A stretch of 64,000 nucleotides of DNA from Streptomyces lienomycini (GCF_027947595.1 NZ_CP116257.1:62001-126000), one strand, 5' to 3'; positions 47,831 through 58,399 are shown, numbered from the stretch's first letter. Notes: generated by a model not told the origin, from the sequence alone. Program-made: numbers and translations.

Positions 47831-48778
47831 TCAGCGGCCCGTGCGCGTCGGCCGGGGAGGGGCGGGGTCCGGAGGGGCGGGCTCCGGCGCGGGCTTCGCC
47901 GGGGACCGGCGGCGCGGTCGGTGTCCGTACCGGCCGGTGAGCCAGGCGGCCAGGGCGACCGTGAGGCCGAGGGCGACCAGGAGCCAGGAAGCCGTGCGCA
48001 GGGTCGCGGTGAGGGCGTCGTAGACGGCGCCCGCGGCCGGGCCGTCCACCGGGCCGGGGAGCCCGGCGACGGTGAGCCGGCGGCCGACCACGACGGCGAC
48101 GACGAGCAGCGCCCCGCCGAGCGCGGTGCCGAGCCCCACGGCCGCGACGGCCCGGCGGCGGCAGGCGGCGACGGCGATGCCGGTGACCGCGAAGACCACG
48201 GCCGCCAGCGGCAGCCACAGGGCGGCGACGTCGAGCACGCGGAAGCCCTTCCTGAGCCGGTCCGCCTCCCGGGCCGGGAGCACGGTGACCGGGGTGGGCC
48301 GGACCGGGATGCGCCGGGCGAAGGGCACGTGGTCCGCGGCGAGGCGCTCCCGCACGCGCGCGGCGACGGGGGCCAGGTCGACGGTGATCGCCCGCCCGGC
48401 CGCCCCGTGGTCCCGCAGGGCGCGCAGCACGGCGCCGTGGACGGTGCGGTTGGCCGTGTCCCAGCCCTCGTGGAAGGCCTCGGTCCGGGTGAACGACCGG
48501 GCCGCGTCCCGCACGAAGAGGCGCACCCTGCCGTCGACGGGACCGGCCGCGACCTCGTCCACGACGCCGACGAATCCGGCGCCCAGCGTGTCCGCGACCG
48601 CGTCCCGTACGTCCGGGTCGTCGGCCAGCGGCGCCATCGCCGTGACGTACCGCCCGGTGTCGGCCGGCCCGTGCACGGCCCAGCCGGCCAGCGCGCCGCA
48701 CGGGGCGAGCAGGCCGGCGAGGACGATCAGGCCGGCCGACAGGAGGTTGCGCAGGCGGGGGGACACCGTTCCAGGCAA
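47831..48778 (-). CDS. Integral membrane protein with extracytoplasmic loop
   Basis: A 315-aa membrane protein: one N-terminal helix (LLSAGLIVLAGLLAPCGALA), a large outer domain of about 150 residues, then three helices (LWLPLAAVVFAVTGIAVAA, GTALGGALLVVAVVVG, SWLLVALGLTVALAAWL) and a basic Pro-rich tail. The outer part has the VRDAVADTLGAGFVGVVDEV type repeats seen in many uncharacterised actinobacterial membrane proteins. Start is TTG at 48778 or GTG four codons later; neither has a strong ribosome site. Confidence 0.7.
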   Translation of the reverse strand: MPGTVSPRLRNLLSAGLIVLAGLLAPCGALAGWAVHGPADTGRYVTAMAPLADDPDVRDAVADTLGAGFVGVVDEVAAGPVDGRVRLFVRDAARSFTRTEAFHEGWDTANRTVHGAVLRALRDHGAAGRAITVDLAPVAARVRERLAADHVPFARRIPVRPTPVTVLPAREADRLRKGFRVLDVAALWLPLAAVVFAVTGIAVAACRRRAVAAVGLGTALGGALLVVAVVVGRRLTVAGLPGPVDGPAAGAVYDALTATLRTASWLLVALGLTVALAAWLTGRYGHRPRRRSPAKPAPEPAPPDPAPPRPTRTGR

Positions 48779-48838
48779 ACCCCCGCGCCCCCGCCGGGCG
48801 ACCGGTGCGACTGCATATGGCCCCCCGGGACGATCCGG

Positions 48839-49354
48839 TCAGGTGGGGCGGGTGCGAGTCCGGGCGCGGGTGCGGGCGAGGGCGCGTTTGCGGGCCGCCC
48901 GGAGCTCCTCCGCGTCCTGGTGGGTGGAGTAGAAGTAGTACAGGCCGAGCGTCACCGCCGCCGCGAGCAGCAGGGACACGACGATGCAGGTGAACATGGC
49001 GACGCCGCTGCACGAGTACAGGAAGCCCAGCGCGCTGCCCGCGAACGCGCCCCACAGCACCGCGTGTCCCTCGCGCGGCAGCCGCTGGGCCACCGCGCGG
49101 ACGGCGTACCAGAGGATGACGAACGCGAGCACCGTCATGAAGCCGAACAGCAGGTTCCAGCCGGTGATGGGGTCGCCGCGCCGGCGGACGGCCGCGGCCC
49201 AGTAGCCGTAGACCAGGCCGATCGCGAGGGGCATCGCCCACTTCGCCAGCAGGTGGGTCCGCCGGTCGAAGACGTCGGGCATCGTGGGACCCGACGGGGC
49301 CGTGCCGGTGCGGGCATCGGTGGGTGTTCCGCGTGTCGGTACCGCGTGAGCCAT
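48839..49354 (-). CDS. Conserved membrane protein, unknown function
   Basis: A 171-aa protein with four hydrophobic helices (LAKWAMPLAIGLVYGYWAAA, WNLLFGFMTVLAFVILWYAV, VLWGAFAGSALGFLYSC, AMFTCIVVSLLLAAAVTLGL) and a basic Arg/Thr tail. ATG follows GAGAGGAG. It is divergent from the membrane SpoIIE phosphatase. No family recognised with certainty. Confidence 0.75.
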   Translation of the reverse strand: MAHAVPTRGTPTDARTGTAPSGPTMPDVFDRRTHLLAKWAMPLAIGLVYGYWAAAVRRRGDPITGWNLLFGFMTVLAFVILWYAVRAVAQRLPREGHAVLWGAFAGSALGFLYSCSGVAMFTCIVVSLLLAAAVTLGLYYFYSTHQDAEELRAARKRALARTRARTRTRPT

Positions 49355-49541
49355 GGCAGCACTCCTCTCACCTCGCCCCGTCTACCAGGGCACACCTGGG
49401 CGGGCCGGCGGGCAAGTCGGGATGCGGGCCGCTGTGGCGCGTGTTTCGCTGGGGTCCGTGAGGGGTCGTGTCCGCAGGCCGGTGCGCGACCGGTGGCGTC
49501 CGCTCGGCCGGCTCGTCCACGCCGCCGGCCGGGGGGACGCC

Positions 49542-50669
49542 GTGTCCCGGCACGAACTCCTCAGCGTCCGCGGCCGCAGCGTCGCCTGGCTGTTCCCGCT
49601 GCTCCTGCTCGTCGGCATCACCGCGGGCGACATCGCCACGGGCGCGTTCGAGATCATCTCCTGGACCGTGCTCGTGCCCGGCGTCGCCGCCGCGATCTGC
49701 GGGGTGCGGGGCACGGCCGTCTTCGCCGTGCTGGCGCTCGTCGTCTACGTCATGGCCGACACCGTCTGGCAGCACCGCGACGAGACCGGGCTGCCCGGTC
49801 TGGTCCTGGTCACCCTCGGCGGGGCCATCGCCGTGGTCGCGGCCGCGTTCCGGGTCGGCGGCGAGCGGCGGATGCTGCACATGCGGGACATCGCCGACAC
49901 CACCCGCCGCACCGTGCTGCGCCCGCTCCCGGTGGGGTTCGGCGGACTCGACCACGCCGCCGTCTACCTCTCCGCGGACGTCGAGGCCCGCGTCGGCGGC
50001 GACTTCTACGACATCCAGCCCGGCCCGCACGGCACCCGCGTCCTCGTCGGCGACGTGCAGGGCAAGGGGCTCGGCGCGGTGGAGACGGCCTCCGCGCTGC
50101 TCGGCACCTTCCGCGAGGCCGCCTACCACGAACCGGACCTCGCGACGGTCGCCGAGCGGCTGGAGATCCGCATGACGCGCCACCGCGCGCACACCGCGGG
50201 CCTCGGCCGGACCGACGGCGACCGGTTCGCCACCGCCGTGCTGATCGGGTTCTCGCCCGCCCTGCCCGACGCCGTGGAGGCGGTCGTCTTCGGACACGAA
50301 CCCCCGCTGGCGGTCGGACCGGGCGGCGTGCGCCCGCTGCCGGTCGTGGCCGGGCTGCCGCTGGGCATGGCGGACCTCGCCCCCACCGCCCGGCCCGGGG
50401 AGCCCCCGCCGGTGCACCGGCTGCCGCTGGCCGCGGACGAGACGCTCCTGCTGGTCACCGACGGGGTGACCGAGGCCCGCGACGCCGCCGGGGTCTTCTA
50501 CCGCCCCGCGGGCGACATCGCCCGTGCCGTCGCCGCGGACCCGGCGCTGGCGGCGCCCTCCCGGCTGGTGACGTTCGTACGGGACGGCACGCTGCGGCAC
50601 TGCCGGGGGCGGGTGACCGACGACACCACGGTCTTCGCGGTACGCCGGCGGGAGGAGCCGGGCGGCTGA
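49542..50669 (+). CDS. Membrane-bound SpoIIE-type PP2C phosphatase
   Basis: A PP2C-like phosphatase of about 375 aa. Four hydrophobic helices near the N-terminus (VAWLFPLLLLVGITAGDIAT onward) are followed by the SpoIIE domain: YLSADVEARVGGDFYDIQPG, TRVLVGDVQGKGLGAVETAS and LLLVTDGVTEARD, with metal-binding aspartates in place. It likely dephosphorylates an STAS anti-sigma antagonist. GTG at 49542 follows GGGGGGACGCC and begins the conserved SRHELLSVRGRS; GTG at 49458 or ATG at 49422 would extend it. Confidence 0.85.
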   Translation: MSRHELLSVRGRSVAWLFPLLLLVGITAGDIATGAFEIISWTVLVPGVAAAICGVRGTAVFAVLALVVYVMADTVWQHRDETGLPGLVLVTLGGAIAVVAAAFRVGGERRMLHMRDIADTTRRTVLRPLPVGFGGLDHAAVYLSADVEARVGGDFYDIQPGPHGTRVLVGDVQGKGLGAVETASALLGTFREAAYHEPDLATVAERLEIRMTRHRAHTAGLGRTDGDRFATAVLIGFSPALPDAVEAVVFGHEPPLAVGPGGVRPLPVVAGLPLGMADLAPTARPGEPPPVHRLPLAADETLLLVTDGVTEARDAAGVFYRPAGDIARAVAADPALAAPSRLVTFVRDGTLRHCRGRVTDDTTVFAVRRREEPGG

Positions 50670-50733
50670 GTGCCCCGCTCGGCGGCCGCAGCGGCTACCG
50701 TGCTGGCGTACGTGATCGACAGGGGGAGGGGAC

Positions 50734-51800
50734 ATGCCCGGAACCGTGCTGCTGCTCGCGGCGTCGCCCGTGGGCCGGGGGTGCCTGGTGGACGCCGCCT
50801 CCGTGCTCCCCGTGCTCGCGGCCGTGCCGCCCGCCGTGCTCTCCGGCACGGACACGGCGAACGTCGTCGAACTCGCCGACCCGCTGGAGCCGCAGGCCGT
50901 CCTCACCCGGCTGCGGGCCGCGGCGGCGGCCCCGGGACCGCTGACCGTGTACGTCGCCGGGCAGCTCCAGCTGGACCGGCGCCAGCGCCTGCCGCACCTG
51001 GCGCTGGCCCGCACCACCCCGGCGACCGTCCGCTACACCGCCCTGCCCTGGCACTGGATCCGCGAGGAGCTGCGGCTGCGGCCGAGCGGTGCGACGACGC
51101 TGCTGCTCGACCTGCACGCCGACCACGACACCTGGCAGTGGCTGCGGACCCACCCGCTGGACTCCGGGCGCAACAACGCGGTCTACGGCCGTGTCGCGCC
51201 GCCGCCCTCGCGGTGGACGGTGGCCGCCCCGTCGTACATGCGGGGCGTCGCGACGATCCTGCGCAGCGGGCACCGGCCGCCGCCGGACCAGCTGCACCAG
51301 CAGGCGCTGGCCCGCGCCGCGGCCGACGACCCGGGCAGCGGCGCGGACCTGGTGCTGACGGCGCCGGGGCCGGCCGCGGGCGACCCGCACGCCGTCATCG
51401 CCGCCGCCGTGCAGGCCGGGCGGCACGGGGACGCCGACGCGCTCGCCGCCCGGCACGAGCGGGCCGCGGCCCACGCGCACGGCCCCGCCTCCGAGGACGC
51501 GCTGCACTGGACCGAGGTCCGGGCCGACCTGGCGATGTTCGCGGGCGACCCGGTGCGCAGCTGCCGGGCGTGGCTGACGGTGGCCGAGGCCCGGCTGGGC
51601 GCGGGCCAGCCCCGCAGGCGCCCGCCGTGGAGGCGGCCGTCGACCGGGCCCACCACCAGTGGGGCCGGGTGCGCGACACCGTCCCGGCCCGCGAACTGGG
51701 CGCGGCCCTCGCCGCGCTGCGCGGCCGTGTACCGGGACGCCGCGAGGGCGCCCTGGACCACGTCCAGCGGGAGCTGAGCCGCCTGCAGACCCCGGGCTGA
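50734..51800 (+). pseudogene. Hypothetical protein interrupted by a one-base frameshift
   Basis: A Leu/Ala-rich protein of unknown family (MPGTVLLLAASPVGRGCLVD start; DLHADHDTWQWLRTHPLDSG and ALHWTEVRADLAMFAGDPVR in the middle). From the ATG at 50734 the frame is sensible to about 51605, then turns into an Arg/Pro/Ser string ending at 51777. The next frame gives a natural continuation (AVEAAVDRAHHQWGRVRDTV to ELSRLQTPG) ending at 51800. One extra C in the four-base run 51610-51613 joins them into about 355 aa. Either a sequence error or a recent frameshift. It follows the SpoIIE phosphatase by 64 bases. Confidence 0.65.
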
Positions 51801-51872
51801 GCCCGACCGGCTCCCGCTTCGCGCGTCCGGCCCGGGTGCGGCGCGGCCGGGCGGTGTCCGTCGCCCCCGCCC

Positions 51873-52064
51873 TCACGCCCCTCGGAGGGTCACCGCGGCC
51901 GGTTCGCCCTGGTCCGAGGCGCTCTCCCCGGCCGGTGCGGGGACGGGCGAGTCGGCCGCGTCCGTCGGGCCGGCGTTCCCGGCCAGCAGCAGGCAGGCCA
52001 CGGCGGCGACGGCGGCGGCGAGGGCTCTGGCGTAGCGTTCGGCGGTGCGGGTGCGTACGGGCAC
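51873..52064 (-). CDS. Small secreted peptide next to an HTH-TPR regulator
   Basis: A 63-aa peptide with a Sec-type signal: basic start VPVRTRTAERYARALAAAVA, hydrophobic AAVACLLLAG, then a short mature part rich in Asp, Ala, Pro and Ser (ADSPVPAPAGESASDQGEPA) ending in TLRGA. The GTG at 52064 is chosen because AGAGGAC precedes it. It is transcribed divergently from the HTH-TPR regulator with a palindromic control region in between. This is the gene layout of RRNPP peptide-receptor systems, where a cut-out of the exported peptide is the signal. It could also be an unrelated small exported protein. Confidence 0.6.
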   Translation of the reverse strand: MPVRTRTAERYARALAAAVAAVACLLLAGNAGPTDAADSPVPAPAGESASDQGEPAAVTLRGA

Positions 52065-52094
52065 GGTGTCCTCTGCGGATCCGGGGATTGTGTC

Positions 52095-52116
52095 AAGCAC
52101 GGTTAAGCGTGCTTAA
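52095..52116. promoter_or_regulatory. Nested palindromes between the small peptide and HTH-TPR genes
   Basis: AAGCACG-GTTAAG-CGTGCTT (52095-52114) and the overlapping perfect TTAAGC-GT-GCTTAA (52103-52116); CGGTTTAACC follows at 52121-52130. A low-GC island in this genome, directly between divergent genes; it is a strong operator candidate for the HTH-TPR regulator. Confidence 0.65.
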
Positions 52117-52176
52117 TACGCGGTTTAACCTAGAGCTGTCCGAGCCGGACGGCAAGAGCCTCATGGGGAGTTGGCA

Positions 52177-53526
52177 GTGGGCGACCGTGACGACCGAAAC
52201 GCCATCGGACGCCGGGTGCAGCGCCTGCGCGCCGAGCGCGGCATGACCCAGCGCCAGCTCGCGGAACCGGCGTACACGCCCGCCTACATCTCCACCCTGG
52301 AGGCGGGTCGCGTCCGCCCCTCCGACGAGGCGGTGCGGCACCTCGCCGAGCGGCTCGGCGTCGGCTACGAGGAGCTGGCCACGGGGCGTCCGGCCCGCCT
52401 CGCCACCGATCTGCGGCTCCGGCTCACCGAGGCGCGGCGCACCCTCGCCACCGAGGGCGCCGAACAGGCGGCCGGGCAGTACACCGTGCTGCTCGCCGAG
52501 GCCGAGGCGCACGAGCTGGCCGAGGAACGGGCCGCCGCGCTGCTCGGTCTCGGCGAGTGCGCCGTGGAGACCGGTGAGCTGGCCGCGGGCCGGCAGTACT
52601 TCGAGCGGGCCGAACAGTGCCTGGTCGAGGCCGACGCCCCGCTGCCCGCCCGCGTCCCCGCCGTGCGCGGCCGGGCCCTCGCCCACTACCTCGCCGGTGA
52701 ACTGCGCTACGCCGTCTACCTCCTGGAGTCCACGCTCGACGAGCTGAACCGCGGCGGCCTGCACGACCCCGACGCGCTGCTGCTGCTCTACGCCAGCGCG
52801 ATCGGCCCGTACATGGACATGGGCGCCCACGCGCGCGCCGCCCAGGCCGCCGAACTCGCCCTCTCCCTCGCGCCCAGCGCCGGCGACCCCGCCCTGGTGG
52901 CCCGCATGCACCGCTCCGTCGCCCGCACCCTGCTCGCCGAGGGCCGCCTCGCCGAGGCCGACGCCTCGCTCGCCAAGGCGGCCGAGCTGTACCGCACGCT
53001 GCAACTGCGGACCGAGCTGGCCAACTGCCACTGGATGCGCGGGTACGTCTGCGCCCAGAACGGCGAGCTTCCGCGCGCGGAGGCGGAGATGCGGGAGGCC
53101 CTCGGCATGCTCTCGGTCACCCGCGCCGCCCTCTACAGCAGCCAGGTCGCCGTCGAGCTGGCCGACGTCCTGCACCGGCGCGGCAAGTCCGAGGAGGCCG
53201 CCGAGCTGCTGCACGACGTCCTCGACGACCTCTCCTCCGAACGCGGCGCCGTGCACTCCGCGGGCGCGCACCGGCTGCTCGGCATCATCGCCGAGGACGC
53301 CCGGGACACCGAGGCCGCCGAGGAGCACTACGTCCGCGCGCTGAGCCTGCTGGAGCGGGCCGGCGCGGCCGGTGACCTGGCCGACCTGTGCCGGCTCCTC
53401 GGCGACCTGCTGCGCCGCACCGGCCGGGTGGAGGCGGCCCTGGACGCCTACCGCACCGGCCTCGGGCACCGCACCGCGCCCGGCACCACCACCCTGGGAC
53501 CCGCCCCGGCGCAGCCGCCGCTGTAG
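52177..53526 (+). CDS. XRE-type HTH regulator with TPR domain (RRNPP-like receptor)
   Basis: A 449-aa regulator. The N-terminal HTH is VQRLRAERGMTQRQLAEPAY and TPAYISTLEAGRVRPSDEAV. Residues about 85-430 are a string of helical hairpins with TPR character (ALLGLGECAVETGELAAGRQ, MHRSVARTLLAEGRLAEADA, VAVELADVLHRRGKSEEAAE, CRLLGDLLRRTGRVEAALDA). HTH plus TPR is the architecture of RRNPP peptide-binding receptors. GTG at 52177 is chosen because GGGGAG lies 6 bases upstream. The last residues are Pro/Thr-rich. It is divergent from the small secreted peptide gene. Confidence 0.88.
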   Translation: MGDRDDRNAIGRRVQRLRAERGMTQRQLAEPAYTPAYISTLEAGRVRPSDEAVRHLAERLGVGYEELATGRPARLATDLRLRLTEARRTLATEGAEQAAGQYTVLLAEAEAHELAEERAAALLGLGECAVETGELAAGRQYFERAEQCLVEADAPLPARVPAVRGRALAHYLAGELRYAVYLLESTLDELNRGGLHDPDALLLLYASAIGPYMDMGAHARAAQAAELALSLAPSAGDPALVARMHRSVARTLLAEGRLAEADASLAKAAELYRTLQLRTELANCHWMRGYVCAQNGELPRAEAEMREALGMLSVTRAALYSSQVAVELADVLHRRGKSEEAAELLHDVLDDLSSERGAVHSAGAHRLLGIIAEDARDTEAAEEHYVRALSLLERAGAAGDLADLCRLLGDLLRRTGRVEAALDAYRTGLGHRTAPGTTTLGPAPAQPPL

Positions 53527-53623
53527 GCCCCGCCCCGGGCCCGCGGCGCCCGCCCGCCCCGGTTTTCCGCGGGTGGGCAGGGGTAGTCGGCCCCCGGGCG
53601 CGCGAGTGAAGGAGGCGGTTCGG

Positions 53624-54358
53624 GTGCCGCCCAGTGACGAACCCCGGTGGCCGTCGGACGGCTCACGTGCCGCCGAGCACATCCTCGCCCGGGTACGCGG
53701 AGCGCCGCCGGGCGAGGTACCGGACCGGCTGTGCGCGACCGCGGTGCGCCTGCTGCCGGTGAACGGGGCGAGCGCGTCGCTGCGCGTCGAGGGCGTGCCG
53801 GTACGGCTGTGCGCCAGCGGTGACCGGGCGTCGTACCTGGCGGAGATCCAGGCCACGCTCGGGGCCGGCCCCTGCGTGAGTGCCGCCGAGTCGGGAGCCG
53901 CGGTGCTCGCCCGCGATCTGGCGTCCGGTGCGGACGCCGGCCGGTGGCCGGTCTTCGCCCAGCAGGCGACGGCGGTCGGCGTACGCGCGGTCTACGCGCT
54001 GCCGCTGGGCGAGGACACCGCCTGCCTGGGCACCCTCGACCTGTACCGCGACACCCCGGGCGGGCTGACCGGACCGCAGCTGCGCACGGCACGGCTCGTG
54101 GCCGGTGTCATGACGGTGGCCCTGATGGCGCTGCCGCGCGGGCACGGGACCTGGCTGGACGAGCTGGCCGGCGACCACGACGAGATCCACCGGGCTGTCG
54201 GCATGATCATGGCCCAGCTGCGGACCGGTCCCGGCGACGCCCTGGCCCGGCTGCGCGCCGACGCGTTCGCCCGCGACCGCACCGTCCACGAGGCCGCCCG
54301 CGAGGTGCTCGCCCACCGGCACCGCGTCGACGGCGACCGGTGGCCGGACGCCGACTGA
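53624..54358 (+). CDS. GAF-ANTAR RNA-binding antiterminator-type regulator
   Basis: A 244-aa protein: GAF domain (about 20-165, with GAGPCVSAAESGAAVLARDL and ALPLGEDTACLGTLDLYRD) and a C-terminal ANTAR domain (EIHRAVGMIMAQLRTGPGDA to REVLAHRHRVD). ANTAR proteins bind paired RNA hairpins and prevent termination. The GTG follows AAGGAGG. Its last 120 bases are repeated as a broken copy just downstream (54418-54543). Confidence 0.88.
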   Translation: MPPSDEPRWPSDGSRAAEHILARVRGAPPGEVPDRLCATAVRLLPVNGASASLRVEGVPVRLCASGDRASYLAEIQATLGAGPCVSAAESGAAVLARDLASGADAGRWPVFAQQATAVGVRAVYALPLGEDTACLGTLDLYRDTPGGLTGPQLRTARLVAGVMTVALMALPRGHGTWLDELAGDHDEIHRAVGMIMAQLRTGPGDALARLRADAFARDRTVHEAAREVLAHRHRVDGDRWPDAD

Positions 54359-54417
54359 AGCGCGTGCCCGTACGGTGCCCGCGCGGGTGCGGGCCCGTCC
54401 GGACCGCCGTCGGCGGC

Positions 54418-54543
54418 CGCCCAGCCGCGGCCCGGCCTGGGCGACGCCCTGGCCCGGCTGCGCGCCGACGCGTTCGCCCGCGACCGCACCGTCCACGAGG
54501 CCGCCCGCGAGGTACTCGCCCACCGGCACCGCTTCGACGGCGG
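54418..54543 (+). repeat. Truncated duplicate of the ANTAR coding end
   Basis: About 126 bp nearly identical to 54211-54336, offset by 207 bp. It re-encodes GDALARLRADAFARDRTVHE and AAREVLAHRHR but has no start codon, and its end abuts the stop of the next, convergent gene. A decayed partial duplication rather than a gene. Confidence 0.85.
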
Positions 54544-55358
54544 TCACACCTGGGCCCGTCCCTGCCGCCGGGCCTGCGTCAGCCGGGCGGCCCCCGCCTC
54601 GACGGCCGCCCGGGTGGCGTCGTCGGCCGGTTCGCCGAGGGTGCCGTTGGTGAGGCTGAGCGCGTCGTCGCCGACGCGGACGGCGACGAGGTCCACGGTG
54701 AGGACCGCGTCGGCCGCCTCCCCGGCGTCCCCGGGGCCGGTCGCGGCGCCGCGTACCGTCACCCGCAGGCCCCGGCGGGCGTCCCCGCGTCCGGCGGCGT
54801 CACGGCGGCGACCCGTACGTCCCGGGTGGCGCCCCGCGCGGCCCGGGCCTCGAAGTGCCCGCACGTGCCCGGCAGCGTCCCGAGCCAGGCGAGCGTCCGG
54901 TCGATGTCGTCGGCGCGGTACGAGGTGATCCGGTAGTGCAGCTGGGCACCGCCGTCCGCGTCGTCCAGGGCCGCCGTGGCCCGGGGGGCGGTGGCGGCGT
55001 CGGTGCCGAAGAGGTCCTCGGTGTACAGGACATCCAGCAGCCGGCGGCAGTCGGGCCGCTCGGCGGTGGCCTTGAGCACCTCGTCCCGCCAGGTCGCGGC
55101 GCCCCGCGTCGGCTCCCACCCCTCCCCCAGGTCGCCCCCGGTGATCAGCGCAGCCCGCGCCTGTCCGGGGGTGAGCACCGGCGGCAGGGCGGCGGACGGG
55201 AGGGCGGCCGGGGAGCGGGCGGGCGGCGGCGCGGTGCCTACGGGCCGGTCGGCGTCCGTGTCCCGGCCGCCCGTGCCGGCACAGGCGGCCGCCGTCAGCG
55301 CCAGTACCGCCGAGAGCGCGGCGCCGAGCAGCGGGCGGGCGACGGGGGCGTGCTGCAT
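54544..55358 (-). pseudogene. Exported/lipoprotein-like protein with a one-base frameshift
   Basis: Starts MQHAPVARPLLGAALSAVLA with a signal peptide and ALTAAACAG, a weak lipobox. The first frame runs from 55358 to a stop at 54759 (RVAAVTPPDAGTPAGACG). The coding pattern continues naturally in another frame (GLRVTVRGAATGPGDAGEAA, then LTVDLVAVRVGDDALSLTNG) to a stop at 54544. Adding one C to the run 54770-54773 merges them into about 271 aa. The mature part resembles sensor-domain-like exported proteins of actinomycetes (two-lobed, LTPGQARAALITGGDLGEGW). Sequence error or recent mutation. Confidence 0.65.
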
Positions 55359-55448
55359 CGGTGCCTCCTGGAGGGCCGGTGCGACCGGCGCCGTTCAGGA
55401 TCGGTCACCCTCCCACGGCACCACCCTCCCCGCCCCGCCACCAGCGCG

Positions 55449-55483
55449 CGCGGCCGTCCGGGTGAGCGGCCCGGACGGCCGCG
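55449..55483 (-). terminator. Hairpin terminator of the GH13 gene
   Basis: CGCGGCCGTCCGGG pairs perfectly with CCCGGACGGCCGCG around TGAGCGG, just past the glucosidase stop codon. Confidence 0.85.
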
Positions 55484-55493
55484 GGCGGAGCGG

Positions 55494-57164
<1,671 letters not shown>

Positions 57165-57293
57165 GCGGACTCCTTCGCGGTGCGTGCGGGCGACACGAGC
57201 GGATCTGCTGGGTCGGACATGGTCGGGTCGGATCCGTTAGGTCTGTCCAGATCACCCGAAAAGCGAACCCGTGCGCCCGCGACGCGCCGGTGC

Positions 57294-58274
57294 CTACGCC
57301 TCCGTGCGCTCGACCGCCCCCAGGTACAGCTCCACGTACCGGTGCACGTCCACGTCCAACGCCACGTCGATGAGCGGCTGTTCGCGCGTGCCCTCGTGCA
57401 GTTCGGACTCGCCGACGCGCCCGCGGCGGTCGACGAGGGTCTGGCCGCGGGCCGGGCCGGGCGCCAGGGAGACCTCGACGGGCAGCCGCCGCGTGGCCAG
57501 GCCCGCCGGGTCGATCACCGCGCAGACCGCGCCCGCGTCGCCGAGACCGCCGCCGGGGTCGGTCTCGTCGGTGGCCGGGCCGCGGTGGGCGAGCAGTTCG
57601 CCGGCGAGCCGGGTGCCGGGCTCGGCGCTCGCGCGCAGCCGCCGCACGTCCGCGCCGGGCACGATCACGCGTTCGAACACGTCCAGGCCGTACATCGTGA
57701 TCGGCACCCCGGCCGTGAGCAGGATCGCGGCGGCCTCCGGGTCGTGCCACACGTTGAACTCGGCGACCGGAGTGGCGTTCCCGGTGGCCACCGCGCCGCC
57801 CATGAACACGATCCGCTCGATGTTGCCGGTGACCTCGGGGTGGGTGCGCAGCAGCAGCGCGATGTTGGTCGCCGGGGCGGTGGGGATCAGGGTGACCGGC
57901 CGGGGGGAGGCGAGGATCTCCCGGCGCAGCAGCGTCACCGCGTCCACGTCGGCGGGCGCGCGGGTGGGGGCGGGCAGCCCGAGGTCGCCCATGCCGTCGT
58001 CGCCGTGCACGTGCCGGGCGGTGCGCACGGCCTCGATCAACGGCCGCTCGGCGCCCCGGGCGACGGGGACGTCCGGGGCGCCGGCCCGCTCCAGGACGGT
58101 CAGCGTGTTCCGCACGACCCCCTCGACGTCCGTGTTCCCGGCCACGCAGGTGACCGCCCGCAGGTCGAGGCGCGGGTGCCGGACCGCCAGCAGCAGGGCC
58201 AGGGCGTCGTCGATGCCGGTGTCGCAGTCGATGATCACCGGGATGGGCTGCTGCGGTGCGGACGAGGTCGTCAC
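57294..58274 (-). CDS. Nucleoside hydrolase
   Basis: Inosine/uridine-type nucleoside hydrolase of 326 aa. The calcium-binding signature is DCDTGIDDALALL near the N-terminus (Asp-x-Asp-x3-Asp-Asp); further family motifs are TCVAGNTDVEGVVRNTL, IVFMGGAVATGNATPVAEFN and the His of HVHGDDGMGDLGLP. It splits ribonucleosides into base and ribose for salvage. GTG start after AAGGAG. Confidence 0.93.
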   Translation of the reverse strand: MTTSSAPQQPIPVIIDCDTGIDDALALLLAVRHPRLDLRAVTCVAGNTDVEGVVRNTLTVLERAGAPDVPVARGAERPLIEAVRTARHVHGDDGMGDLGLPAPTRAPADVDAVTLLRREILASPRPVTLIPTAPATNIALLLRTHPEVTGNIERIVFMGGAVATGNATPVAEFNVWHDPEAAAILLTAGVPITMYGLDVFERVIVPGADVRRLRASAEPGTRLAGELLAHRGPATDETDPGGGLGDAGAVCAVIDPAGLATRRLPVEVSLAPGPARGQTLVDRRGRVGESELHEGTREQPLIDVALDVDVHRYVELYLGAVERTEA

Positions 58275-58356
58275 GGCGGGGGCTCCTTGTGCTGCGTGGG
58301 GCGCCGGTGCGGGTGACCCTACGCGGGCCCGGCCCCCTCACCGCCGCTCGGGGCCA

Positions 58357-58382
58357 CCGGTCCGGCCCGGCGGCCGGACCGG
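58357..58382 (-). terminator. Hairpin terminator of the second thrS gene
   Basis: CCGGTCCGGCC-CGGC-GGCCGGACCGG, a perfect 11-bp stem, 18 bases past the thrS-like stop codon. Confidence 0.82.
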
Positions 58383-58399
58383 CGGGGTGCGTCGCGGGC

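Noticed and set aside
46274..50944. 1556-codon forward open frame over the EEP, membrane and phosphatase genes
   Set aside because: Same shadow effect; its translation is low-complexity and conflicts with well-supported genes on both strands.
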